Of a stretch of 64,000 bases of DNA, positions 23,304-34,285 are shown one piece after another. Position 1 is the first letter of the stretch. The number at the start of each line of letters is the position of its first letter. The stretch is from the NCBI GenBank assembly GCA_020205615.1, contig CM035162.1, positions 32,638,479 to 32,702,478 on the forward strand, read 5' to 3'. Position numbers and translations under genes: made by a program. Under the pieces are notes generated by a model. The model worked only from the letters and a program-made list of their open reading frames with translations. It ran no database searches and was not told where the DNA came from. Source of the stretch: Panax quinquefolius (Eukaryota > Streptophyta > Magnoliopsida > Apiales > Araliaceae).

Positions 23304-25916
23304 TGTAAGACCCTGACTTTTATAAATAAAGATGAATTTTTCTATAAATATTATTTTTGAATATTATGGAATAAATTTGATATAATGTTATAGTTGTGGG
23401 TAATATTTATAAATTTTGCAAAGTATGCAGTTGTTATAAAATATTCGTTTGGTGGGGAATATTCTTTTTGTTAGGGAATATTAAATACTGATGGCTCAAT
23501 CATTGGTGGACCCCTAGCAGAATTATTGTCGGATGAGAAAAGCGACAAAATATTTTATAAAAATAACTTGGCGGGAGGTATTCTGAGTTAAAAGCTGTTG
23601 AACTACCCGGTGGTAAAAAAATGCGATGTCTGGCGTAGTTGCGTAGTAGCTGCGGTATTGATTATTGATCTTTACGTGAGAAGTCACTTTTTATCTTTCG
23701 ATTATTACTACGATAATTCTTTGCATCATATCTCTTATATTATTGATTCAATTATTGTCACGATATCATCATATAATATGTTATAGTATTAAATCAATAA
23801 TTGAGGCGACAAGTTATAAATGATTAATAATTGTTGAAAGATTAAATATGTGTTGATGAAAAAAAAAATGATTTGTGGTAAGTTTGATTATTTTATGGGG
23901 GCTCATATGTATCATAAATCTAAGAGTCCTCTTACCGTCGATAGTATTTACCTTAAATCGATAGTAATTACCTTCGTCGATAGTAATTACCCTTGTGAAT
24001 AGTATTACCTTAAATGAATAGTAATTACCCTAGTGAATAGTATTACCCCGTGAATAGTAATTACCCTTGTGAATAGTATTTACCCGTCCGTAATAGTATT
24101 TACCCGTCGATAGTAACCGTTATAGTTTACCTTTACAGACGTCGAACCACTTGTCGTTTCACATTCTGAGCGTCGAACCACTTTGTTTTTCACATTCTGA
24201 GGCGTCAAACCCGATTCGTCGAGCCACTTGCCTTTTTCACGGCGGTCTTAAGCTAGAAATCTTCTATAAATAGAGGCCTAGGGCTTCATTATTTTCACGA
24301 ATTCATTCAAGCTATAGAGAGAGAAAGTATATAGAGAATAAAGAGAAAGAAGAAGAGTATTTTATTCTTACTATTTCTTTGCGATATTGATCTCTACCAA
24401 ATGTAAGGGGTGTTATTCTTTCTTATTCATGAAGAAGCATTTGTTATTCCATTGCTTATTATTACATTGGAATAACTTTTGTATAAGTGGTTTACCTATA
24501 CTTGGTGACATTCTTCTTCTATTATTACATTGGAACATCACATGTGTGTGTTTTGCGGGACACTGGTTAAAATCTTTATTATTAATACATTGGAACATCA
24601 CATGCATGTGTTTTACACGGACTGGTTAAAATCTTTATTATTCTTTGGAACATCACATGTCGTGTGTTTTACACGGACACTGGTTCCGTCTTTATTATTA
24701 CATTGGAATATCTATACGTGTGTTTTTACAGGATGCAGTTCCATCTTTATTATTACATTGGAACATCACAGCCGGGTGTGAATTTCACACGACACAGTTC
24801 CGATTATTTATTATTACATTGGAATAACATGCATGTGATCTATCGCATGCATGGTGATTTCTTTTGTTATTCCATTCTTTATTATACCCGGTTGGTTAAA
24901 ACTTTGACTTCTATACTCCATGAAATTAGTAGAATATCCTTGATATTTGCGTTTCATCGATATCTTTTCATGGAAATATTCTTGATCATTCTTGAATTTT
25001 ACTCTACAAAAGCGATATCATGTTGACAATTTGGGCGTTAATAATTCTGGATAAAATAATTCTTGAACTTGTTTTATTGAATTCTTATATCATTGTCATC
25101 ATCCTCATGTTTATATTTTTTGAAAGTAAATACGTGGCTGTAGTGCATAGATGGACTTGGTATGATTATGACCGAGAGACTACCGGTGTAATCATGGTAG
25201 TAATGTTACAAATGATGTGATAAAAATCCTCGATTGGTAGTAGTGCATTGATGGGCGATTGTTGGCATGATCATGACCATTAATGAATACACAAATATTC
25301 TTGGCCGTAGTGCATGAATAATTGTGTGCGTGATCTTAAAGAATATCCTTGGTAGTAGTGCGAGGGGTGATTCGATGATGTGGAATATTTATTAAAATTT
25401 GAGTCTCATTATATAGCGATGATGAAAAACCTTTTTAAAACCTAAAAGATAGTAGACTTTATTTTCTACTTGACTCTTTTAATGGATTGCATATTCAGCT
25501 ATGATTAAGCTGGTTATCTATTGTATTTTATCGGTTTAACATTATTGAAGACTATTGATAATTTATTACGCATTATCTTAGTCGTAATATTTCTTCTTGG
25601 GCTAGTTGAGCTCACCCTTTCTTTCCTTTGTTCTCTTGAGGAAATGATAATATATTTGGGACGAGTCGGGAAGCAGTGATGGTCACGAAGATAGCATTAG
25701 TAGTCCTCCATTTATTACGTAAAATAGTGTGATAATAATTATAATGAGGACTTTTGTTTGAGTTTGTATAATATCTAGTAGAAGCGATATTTGTATTTAA
25801 ACTCACGATTTATGTCGTATTGTACCACAGCAGTTATGTTAATAAGTTGTTTTAAATTACACCATGTAAGTGTTGACCCAAGATGGGTGATGTATACCTA
25901 ATTTTGGGGCGTCACA
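23304..25916 (+). repeat. Gypsy-2 3' LTR
   Basis: This LTR is collinear with 15911-18525 and ends GGGGCGTCACA. Over the first about 230 bp the two LTRs differ by roughly one substitution but six or more short indels. The TATA box TATAAATAGAGG is at about 24265. Copia pol sequence resumes at 25917. Confidence 0.9.
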
Positions 25917-26860
25917 ATAACATCATAATACTAATGCTACAATCGATTAATGATAAAGTTCACAAAATCGATTCAAACATTCCTCCATGAATGGTTTGGG
26001 AAGTATTCTATCTTAACATTGGGGATAAAATAATATAGCGATGAGATCTTTGAGGATGCCTTGAATGAACCTAATGGATATATTCATTTGATGCTATAAA
26101 GTCGTTTAGCATGGCAAACTCAAGAGATGTAAAGATAAAGTTGTGAAACATTGTCATGAATGATGAGCTTATGATATAAAGTATATATATCTCTTAATAG
26201 TCGACTTAACCCGAGGATTTAAATTTGATCGAAAAGAGAGCATGGCGAATAAAGATGTTTCGTGTTGATGGTGTAATCTTCATGTATGACTGAAATGTAT
26301 CATGAGACACGATGTTGATAGAAATGATCAGAGTACGATGTTGGAGAAATTCGGAACTATAAGTCGGTGAAAACATCTTAAAGTGCTTAAATGGCACTAA
26401 GGATGTGATCATATTCATGGTGGGTCTAAATTAAAACTAGAGGGCTTGACTGACTCAAGTTTCAGACTCAAGACCAAGATGATGCAGAAAAATCCACTTT
26501 AAGGTAAAGCGTTATCTTGAGCAGTTAGTGCGATGAATTGGAAAGGTTCAAAGCAAGAAAAGAGTTCTTTGGTTTAGTGATAAAGACAAAGTATATAGCT
26601 ATAAATGAAGGCTGCAAGTTGATTGTTTGGATGAAAAGTTCATTCTGAGAACTAGGAATAGTTCTAAGTCTCATCTTGGATCTAAACATGTGTTGTGGCA
26701 CTTTCATTTGATTATTAGAATCATTGAAGATGGGAAATCACTATAGAGATAGTGGACTCTCATGAACAACATTACATATCCATTAACTAAAGCTTATCCA
26801 ACAACGAGGATAATCGTCACTTAGAGAAGAAGAGTATGAGATACCATGACGATTGGCTTT
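25917..26860 (+). pseudogene. Copia reverse transcriptase (3' part) and RNase H remnant
   Basis: Copia pol continues after gypsy-2. A late RT segment (YILGIK-like, about 26000) precedes the ANSKRCKDK block. The RT-RNase H connection region follows (about 26370-26410), then RNase H blocks: an EGCKLIVWMKSFI-like and SKHVLWHFHLIIRIIEDG region near 26600-26730, and NITYPLTKA near 26770. It ends in the conserved MTIGF.A.GRL stretch before the 3' LTR. The segment is broken by stops and frameshifts. The RT portion encoding the YVDD box was not found and may be deleted. Confidence 0.7.
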
Positions 26861-26876
26861 AGTGCAAGTGGGAGAT
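26861..26876 (+). promoter_or_regulatory. Copia polypurine tract
   Basis: AGTGCAAGTGGGAGAT directly precedes the LTR start TGAAAG. This is the usual configuration in plant copia elements. Confidence 0.75.
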
Positions 26877-28734
26877 TGAAAGTAGTATGCACACAAGCCG
26901 ATCATGTTTGATGATAAAGCATATACTTTGTAACAATCTTATTCATTTATTAATAAAAAGTATTAATTTATTAAAGGCTTTTAATTATCTACATGATGTT
27001 GTTTTATAATATGTGATAAACCCGTAGTTTTAAGCAATGCTTTTAGAATAATGATGATGATCATTCTAATGAGATCTAAATTCTTAGAAAGCTTAAAACT
27101 AAAATAGTTCCCAATCGTTGGATTACTAAATTGGGGATTAGTGAATCCGGATAGATTGGTACATACGTTTGCTTTTCATTGGATGAGGATGATTGATCTC
27201 ATGATCATTTGTGTGGAGACACTAAAGCAAGTATGTAGGTGCTTATTAGAGAATAAGTTCATTGAGCGTGGCTAAGCTAAGGAATACCTAATGGAGTTTT
27301 ATTTGCTGTCGATAGGAATTTCTGTAGTGATAGTAGTCAAGTGATCCTTGGACTTGAGATCATCATAGTATCTTGTGTATGATGAGTTATACTTTGACTT
27401 ATTCCTTAAGACCCTTAGGGTATATCAAAGGGTATGCTTGGGTATAATAAGTTGTACATGGAGATAATGTATGATCGATAAAGAATCTACACTTTATTAT
27501 AAAAAAAGAAATGTCTATGTGATTCGATAAATGACAACCCAGTAGTCCTTGGCCAAGGCAGAATGAAATTAGAAAGGAGTTTCTAATTTGCATTATTTGG
27601 AGTTGTGCATTTAAAAGTCGAAATACATATAATTAAATAAAATAAGACTTGATAGTAATTTCATGTCTTATATTTAATTGGGACATTGTATGGTGGAAGG
27701 ATTGAATTGTACGGTAACTATTTACTCGAAAGGTTCTTTTATGATTAATGTTGAAATCTATATTATACGGAAAGTCGTTGATCATTGGGGGAGGCTTATC
27801 CCTATTGTAGAATAAATATTATTTATTTAAATAAATTAATTGTTTAATTTATTTATTTAAATAAGATTAGAATTATTCTAATTGATTTATTCACAATAGG
27901 TTTAATATGGAGAACCTAAAGGGTCACACCATAAAAGGAAGAATAATTATTTAAGAAGTTAATGGCATAATCGTAATAATATGTTAAGTATATTTAATTT
28001 AATCTATGGTGATAGAATAAATTAAATAGCTTAATATTATTATTTAATATTTTAGAAATATTAAATATAAATTAATAAGAGGAGTCTTATTAATATTATT
28101 ATTATTATTATTATTATTTTAATTTCTAAAAGAGTTTAGGAATTAATTTAATATAAGTACTCTCATTTATTCCTAATTGGATTAGGAAGGAAAATTAGTT
28201 AAAGGAGTTTAATTAATTATCACTAATAAGATTAGGGAGCCCCTTTAATTAAAAGGGTTTAATTATATAATACCTTATTTTAATAGGGTTACTTGATATC
28301 CATATATAAGAGAGTCTTAGTCTTATATCGGATATCAAATATATGTTATTCAAAGGTTGGAGAGTACGCTCCTTTTCTATAGAGATAGAAAAACTAGGGT
28401 TTAGCCAACCACCCATCTTCTTGGATCTTTCTTCTTCCTTGGTGGATCACCTCAGAGGCCAAACACTTGGGTGGCTAACGTTGATCAAAGGAAGGAACCA
28501 AACCCGGTGGATTCAAGTTGAGCCAAAAAGGATTGGAGGTGAACTTGTACTTGAGGAAGCTCGATCTTGAGGTATGATTCTTATTCTTTATCTTTTTCGT
28601 TTAATTAATAATTGTGCATAAAGGGTGATCCAGGTATATGGTTTGTATAAAATTTAATTTAAAACTCTGATTTTTATACGTTTCCGCATTATTTTTGCAA
28701 TTTGATTGCGTTCTTGAATATTACAAACCTAACA
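26877..28734 (+). repeat. Copia 3' LTR
   Basis: This is a second copy of the 9545-11386 LTR, ending ACAAACCTAACA. It is followed at 28735 by gypsy-1 internal sequence (GTAGGACCTACTTAAATTTA, matching gypsy-2 at about 18610). Confidence 0.85.
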
Positions 28735-31034
28735 GTAGGACCTACTTAAATTTATTTTGTATTTAAATTGGTTGGTCGGAGTTTAGAGATATTATGTTAC
28801 ATGTCAATTAACCTTTGTTTTGTGGCGATGATTCAAATTGACATCCAAAATGTTGAGAATAAGAATGGAGCATAAGAGACCGTTGAGTCTCCACATATCA
28901 ATAATCGAGGAGAATGTGCATCGAAAGGCGACAATCCTTATGCAAACAACAACACCGACCAAATGATGAATGATGAATTGTTTAGAGGCTTTATGCAATT
29001 CATCAACAGCAATGAACAAAAACGGCTCTGTCCAAAATGTAGGTGGAAACACTTGAAACTCTCGGCGGTCACGACTAAGCAGATTCAGGCTGGGACCACT
29101 TAGGAGTTTAAGGGAGAGCTAAAACCACTTATGGTGAAGCATAGAAAAGAGATCACCAAGATATTTGATGTCTTGGGATGCTCAGAGGAGCAAAGGTTCC
29201 CTTCACGCCTTTATATATGGCGCGAGAGGAGACATTCTTGGTGGAATCGATAAAATGTACTCAACTCTGCCGTCTTGAAGATGTCTTGGGAGAAGTTCAG
29301 AAGGCATTCAACGACAAATACTTTCCGAAAGTATTCGTCACATGAAGGAGGTGGAGTTTATCAAATTGGAGCAAAACAATATGACCATGTATCATGACAC
29401 TGAGGCAAAATTTATGAGTTATCGGTTATGTCCCACTTGGTGGATAATGAAGAGAAGAATGCGCGAATATTTTTAAGAGGTTTGAAGTGGAGATACGTCA
29501 ACATCTTATTTCTCATAAAGCGTGTTTGTATTGGATGTTGTAAATAGGGCTCGATTGGTGGAAGCGCGATAACGAGTCAATGCTGACAAAAAGAAGCGGT
29601 AACAAAATGATAATACTAGTGAGAAGCGATCCATCGAAGCGGTGACAACAAGCGTGGAGGAATCAACGGGCGAAATGGTAACCACTTGGTGGTAATTAGG
29701 GCCAAAACAATAAGAATGGACATTTCAAGAAGAGGAGATTCAACAATGATGAAAAAGCGTCGACCAAAGACTCGTTGTTAAGGAAGAGAAAGACCACCTA
29801 TCATATGCTTCAAATGCGGAGGGAGGGACACATCGGTCAAATTGCGCGATGTCGTCAAAGCGTGTTATAATTATGGAAGAGAAGGTCACTTAGCCCGATT
29901 TTGTCCTTCACGAGAAGACAAATTTAGCTAGGATGGAGGCACCAAAGGTACATTCGGAAAAGTCAAACTGGTAGTACAAGGGAGGCGTTTGTTGTGACCT
30001 CCCGAAAGCAAGGAACGAAAATGAGGTCATCACGGGTAAGCTTATCATAAACTCTAATGAAGTCACACTTTATTTGATCTGGTTCTACCCATTCTTTTAT
30101 TTCTCCTACTTGCGCTCAACGATTAAATTTGACTCAGGAGAAATTAGACTTTGACTTATCTGTGAAAACTCCGTTGGGAGAAACCTTCATTACATCCACG
30201 GTTTATAAGTCTTGTTTGGTTCAAGTTGGTACCTACACATTACACCGCCGATCTTTTGCATTAAAAATACTTGCATTTGATGTAATTTAGGGATTGATTG
30301 GTTAACTACTCATCATGTAAAATTGATTGTTTTCATAAGGTTGTTAGCTTTCATATTCCTAATCGACCTATTATGCTAATTCAAACAACCAAACCATTAA
30401 AATCAATCTTTGTCATCTCAAGCCATAAATCTATTCGTTTATTGAAAAGCGGATGTCAAGCTTTCTTAGCTCATATCACAGATCTAAACAAAATACTTGA
30501 TTTTGAATAATATTTATATTATTAATGAATTTCTTGACGTATTCACGAAGAACTTCTGGCCTACCCAGGCGTGAAATTGAATTTTTGTATCGACCTTGAA
30601 CCCTTGAGACAAAACCCATTTCTAAATCCCCATAGCGAATGGCTCTATTGAACTTTAGGAGTTAAAAACTCAACCGCAGGAATTGTTAGACATTGGCTTT
30701 ATTCGTCCTAGTACTTCTCCTTGGGGTGCTCTGTTCAATTCGTGAAGAAGAAAGATGGGAGTATGCGACTTTGTATTGATTATCGGAGTTGAATCATGTC
30801 ACCATCAAAAATAAAAAGGTACCCATTGCCACGTATTGATGACTTTGTTTGACCCGATTGCAAGGAGCAAATTCTTTTCAAAGATTGATCTTCGTTAGGA
30901 TATCACCAATTGAAGATTAGAACCAATGACATTCCAAAGACGGCTTCCGAACTCAGACGGGCATTATGAATTCCTAGTCATGTCCTTTGGATTGACTAAT
31001 GCTCCTGCTGCCTTCATGGATATGATGAACCGAG
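28735..31034 (+). pseudogene. Gypsy-1 gag-protease-RT remnant
   Basis: The region is collinear with gypsy-2 from about 18610. The Gag domain is at about 29160-29520. Zinc-knuckle remnants are at 29800-29910 (CYNYGREGHLARFCPS: one Cys changed to Tyr but the final Cys kept). The protease region is at about 30050-30300. RT lies at 30560-31030 up to [16 protein letters not shown]. The RT then stops abruptly where LTR sequence begins at about 31035, so the catalytic FIDDIL block, RNase H and integrase are deleted. Stops and frameshifts are frequent elsewhere. Confidence 0.8.
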
Positions 31035-31307
31035 AATATAGCTGGGACGAGTCGGGGAACGGAGTGATGGTCCAGAGGATAACATTAGTAGTCCTCACTA
31101 TTCTGTGAAATAGTGTGATAATAATTGTAATGAGGACTCCTTTTGAGTTTGTATAATCTCTAGTAGATAATATTTGTATTCAAACTCACGGTTTATGTTT
31201 TGTCGTATTGTACACGACAGTTGTATTAGTAAGTTGTATTTGAATTCTGTACTATGTATCTGGCGACCCAAGATGGGTGATGTTTACCTAATTTTGGGGG
31301 CATCACA
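31035..31307 (+). repeat. Gypsy-1 3' LTR fragment
   Basis: Only the last about 270 bp of the LTR remain, from GGGACGAGTCGGGG to GGGGGCATCACA. It matches the ends of the other gypsy LTRs, including GGCGACCCAAGATGGG. The following AGACG is the presumed target duplication, and CACTA-1 sequence resumes. Confidence 0.85.
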
Positions 31308-31312
31308 AGACG

Positions 31313-31740
31313 AGTCTATGCGTCTTGGATGAGGAGAGATAGAGGATCTGGCTGCAGCTGCTGGGGGGATAGAAGAAAGGTAGAGTTGTGGGCATTCCCA
31401 TGTCCCAACTTACACCCTAGTCCCTGGCTGCGAGATCTCGTGGCTACCACCCACCTGGAGGTAGTGGTGCGAGTGGATCGGGTCTTAGGCCCTTCATTAT
31501 CCAAGCGACTTCTTTTGGCGAATCATAGAGGGGTGTGGCGGTGTTGTGCGGTCAGGCAACAGCACACCATCACGCGATCAGATCTACCGGTGGCTCGGGG
31601 AGGTTGTCCACGGCTCTATAGATCCCTACGGTATGGTTGGCGACCTCATGGGTGTAGTACGGGATGAGGCCATCCGCGTATGTGCAGTTGTCTTGGCCAA
31701 CATCTTCCCACCAAATATTCAACATGTAAAAACAATTAAA
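31313..31740 (+). pseudogene. CACTA second ORF, continuation after gypsy-1
   Basis: GC-richer coding-like DNA begins RVYASW directly after the gypsy-1 target duplication and joins the GRGDTPIG reading before it. Open stretches exist in two frames (31329-31667 and 31546-31776), suggesting a frameshift near 31550. A SRDQIYRWLGE helix is the clearest block. The family function is DNA binding or regulatory in CACTA transposition. Confidence 0.45.
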
Positions 31741-31794
31741 TTCTGTATTTCTTTATTTAATGTATGTAATTTATAATTATAATTTGTAATTGTA

Positions 31795-33105
31795 TTTCTA
31801 TGCCACGCAAACACACACATAGCACCGTGTAGGTAATAGACACGTGTTAGAACTTACGGGACTCGATTCGACATACGGAGACCGAGTTATCACACAGTTT
31901 GCAAAACTCGCCAACACTTAGGCAAAAAGCCAAAAAAGAGCCCAAAATCCGCATCGGCCTTCCGAACGCCACGCAAACACACATATAGCACCGCGTAGGT
32001 AATAGACACGCGTTACAACTTACGGGACACGATTCCGACATAAGGAGACCGAGTTATCACACAGTTTGTAAAACTCAATAACACTTAGGAAAAAAGCCGA
32101 AAAAGAGGCCAAAACCCTTATCGGCCGTCCGAACGCCACGCAAACACACACATAGCACTGCGTAGGTAATAGACACGCATTACAATTTACGGGACTCAAT
32201 TCCGACATACGGAGACCGAGTTATCGCATAGTTTGCAAAACTCAACAACACTTAGGTAAAAAGCCGAAAAGAGCCCAAAACCGCGATCGGTAGTCCAACG
32301 CCGTATGCAAAACACACACATAGCACCGCTGTGAGGTAATAGACACGCATTACAACTTACGGACTTGATTCCGACATACGGAGACCGAGTTATCGCACAG
32401 TTTGCAAAACTCAACAACACTTAGGCAAAAAGCCAAAAAGAGCCAAAACCGCAGATCGGCCGTCCGAACGCCACGCGAAACACACACATAGCACCGCGTG
32501 AGGTAATAGACACGCGTTACATAACTTACGGGACTCGATTTCGACATACGGAGACCGAAAGTTATCGTCTGATTTGCAAAACTCAACAACACTTAGGCAA
32601 AAAGCCGAAAAAGAGCTCAAAACCCGTATCGGCCGTTCGAACGCCACGCAAACACACACAATGCACCGCGTAGGTAATAGACACGTGTTAGAACTTACGG
32701 GACTCGATTTCGACATACGGAGACCGAGTTATCACACAGTTTGCAAAACTCGCCAACACTTAAGGCAAAAAGCCGAAAAAGAGCCCAAAATCCACATCGG
32801 CCGTCCGAACGCCACGCAAACACACACATAGCACCGCGTAGATAATGAACGCAGCGTTAGAACTTACGAGACTCAATTAGACATACGAGACCGAAGTTAT
32901 TACACGGTTTGTAAAACTCAACAACACTTAGGCAAAAAAGCGAAAAAGAGCCCAAAACCCGTGATCGACCGTTGAACACCACGCAAACACACACATAGCC
33001 GCAGTAGGTAATATACAGCGTTACATAACTTACGGGACTCGATTAGGCATACGGAGACCGAGAGTTATCGCATACGATTTGCAACACTCAACAACACTTG
33101 AAGAA
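31795..33105 (+). repeat. 168-bp tandem array in CACTA-1
   Basis: About eight units of roughly 168 bp each contain GCCACGCAAACACACACATAG, ACTTACGGGACTCGATT, CATACGGAGACCGAGTTATC, TTGCAAAACTC and AACACTTAGGCAAAAAGCC. The block ACGGAGACCGAGTTATC recurs near 31877, 32046, 32212, 32378, 32551, 32716, 32884 and 33054. The array lies between ORF2 sequence and a splice-acceptor-like TTTTGTAG at 33165-33171, so it would be intronic. The same repeat, inverted, fills CACTA-2 at 49085-49860. Confidence 0.9.
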
Positions 33106-33171
33106 CACAAACAAAACTAATTTAAATATGCTCTATTTTCGAATTCGTTATTAATATTTTAATTTTGTAGG

Positions 33172-33390
33172 GTCTTGTTGATGAAACTTCGGCGGGTGGA
33201 GGCTGTGGCACGGGCGATGCCCGTGGTGGAGATGATGATGACCGTCGGGCTGATGATGATGAGACTATTGAGGTGAGGAGACCAGAGTCGAACCGAGGTG
33301 GTGTACCCGTGGTGGGACCATAGGTGGGACCGGCAGTGGGACTGGCGGCGATGATGATACCGACGACATTCCTGATCTTGGGTTGTAGTA
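33172..33390 (+). pseudogene. Putative last exon of CACTA-1 second ORF
   Basis: A GC-rich, Gly/Asp-rich coding stretch follows a TTTTGTAG acceptor and reads GLVDETSAGGG, then an Asp-rich run, with an in-frame stop near 33320. The homologous, inverted segment in CACTA-2 (48890-49024, minus strand) starts DLVDETRGGG after the same acceptor, which supports a conserved exon. Function unknown. Confidence 0.5.
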
Positions 33391-33716
33391 CCCATTATGT
33401 TTATATTTTGACCTTTATATATGTATATTTATGCAGCTTTTGAGTTGTACAGACTAGAGTTTAGTATCTAGTTAGGTTGATGGTATATTTATCTAACTAT
33501 ATTGATTGTTTATGATTACATTTTGTATTTACATCGTACGACTTTTATTTATAAGTCATTACGTTGTTTACATATTTGATGGTTGATATAGCAAAAGCTA
33601 TTATTGTTATTGATATGCGTTTGTGAAGAATTCTTTATTTTTCTTTAGTTTATTACAGGTATAATTATGTATATGTAAATAAACAGGGGTATTTTGATAT
33701 TCAATTTTTTTTTTTT

Positions 33717-33996
33717 AAAACCTCATTGGCGACGAAATTTGAGAGTCATAAAGGTGACGCTATGCCATTCAAGAATGACTATTTTTAATGTTTTAGTGAT
33801 AACCATTACTGACGGTTTGTTCGTCGCCACGGCCGTCACCAATAAATCATTGCCGACGGTTGACCGTCGCCATTGACCCCGTCGGGAATGAATAGCTTGC
33901 CGACGGTGAGCAACGGGAGACAGGAGCGACGACTCATACGGCGACGGGATGGGCGACGGATTCTGCCGTCGCCAATGACCTGTTTTTTTTGTAGTG
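33717..33996 (+). repeat. CACTA-1 3' subterminal repeats and terminal end
   Basis: At least eight copies of a GCCGTCGCC/GGCGACGG core occur in both orientations, with ATGAC or CATTG spacers, ending in GTAGTG. Such arrays are the binding sites of CACTA transposition proteins. Confidence 0.85.
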
Positions 33997-34227
33997 ATAA
34001 AATAGTTCATGTAATGTAATTAAGACATGGAATTGTAAGACTAAATTATATAATTAATAAGATGTATATGTAATTTAACTTATATTAGTAGCTAGTTATT
34101 ATGAATATGGATAAATAATAAGTATCACGTCTACACAGATTTAAGGGTTTCACAATATATATAATGACGTTGTAATCTGAATTGTAATAGGTTAACCACA
34201 AAACCCACAAACCACGTACACCATAAG

Positions 34228-34285
<58 letters not shown>

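Larger units (their letters stand above)
15911..25916 (+). mobile_element. Gypsy-2: complete Ty3/gypsy (chromovirus, Tekay/Del-like) element
   Basis: The element has a 5' LTR of about 2615 bp, a tRNA-Met-type PBS, a gag with two zinc-knuckle remnants, then protease, RT, RNase H, integrase and a C-terminal chromodomain-like region, a polypurine tract, and a 3' LTR of about 2613 bp. RT/RNase H upstream of integrase identifies Ty3/gypsy. The C-terminal NH..EEMTWELE-type block is typical of chromoviruses. LTR lengths agree to about 2 bp and long AT stretches are identical, so the insertion is young. It sits inside the copia pol. The target duplication is not clear (AATGA left, ATAAC right). Confidence 0.9.
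9545..28734 (+). mobile_element. Ty1/copia retrotransposon with nested gypsy-2
   Basis: Two LTRs of about 1.85 kb flank an internal region with copia order: PBS, leader, gag, protease/integrase, [gypsy-2 inserted at 15911-25916], reverse transcriptase and RNase H remnants, then a polypurine tract (AGTGCAAGTGGGAGAT) directly before the 3' LTR. The phrase 'GCAAGTGGGAGATTG' before the LTR is typical of plant copia elements. The coding regions on either side of gypsy-2 join sensibly, from linker/early RT before it to late RT and RNase H after it. This shows gypsy-2 entered later. The target duplication of the copia element is not clear (GATGG versus GTAGG). Confidence 0.85.
7183..31307 (+). mobile_element. 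Gypsy-1 Ty3/gypsy retrotransposon, split by copia
   Basis: The element consists of a 5' LTR (7183-9544), internal coding remnants (28735-31034) and a 3' LTR fragment (31035-31307). The copia element 9545-28734 lies between LTR and internal region. The LTR end, primer-binding site and start of the internal region (about 150 bp seen in gypsy-2 and gypsy-3) are absent at that junction, so a deletion accompanied or preceded the copia insertion. A second deletion joins the reverse transcriptase directly to the 3' LTR near 31035. Flanks AGGCG/AGACG support insertion into CACTA-1. Confidence 0.75.
31308..33996 (+). mobile_element. CACTA-1 right portion
   Basis: The right portion continues the second ORF (31313-31740), then an intron-borne 168-bp tandem array (31795-33105), a last coding exon (33172-33390), AT-rich sequence, and 3' subterminal repeats (33717-33980) rich in GCCGTCGCC/ATGAC. 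It ends TTTTTTTTGTAGTG at 33996, the reverse complement of CACTACAAAAAAAA. The right flanking trinucleotide is ATA. The left terminus lies outside the window. Confidence 0.85.
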
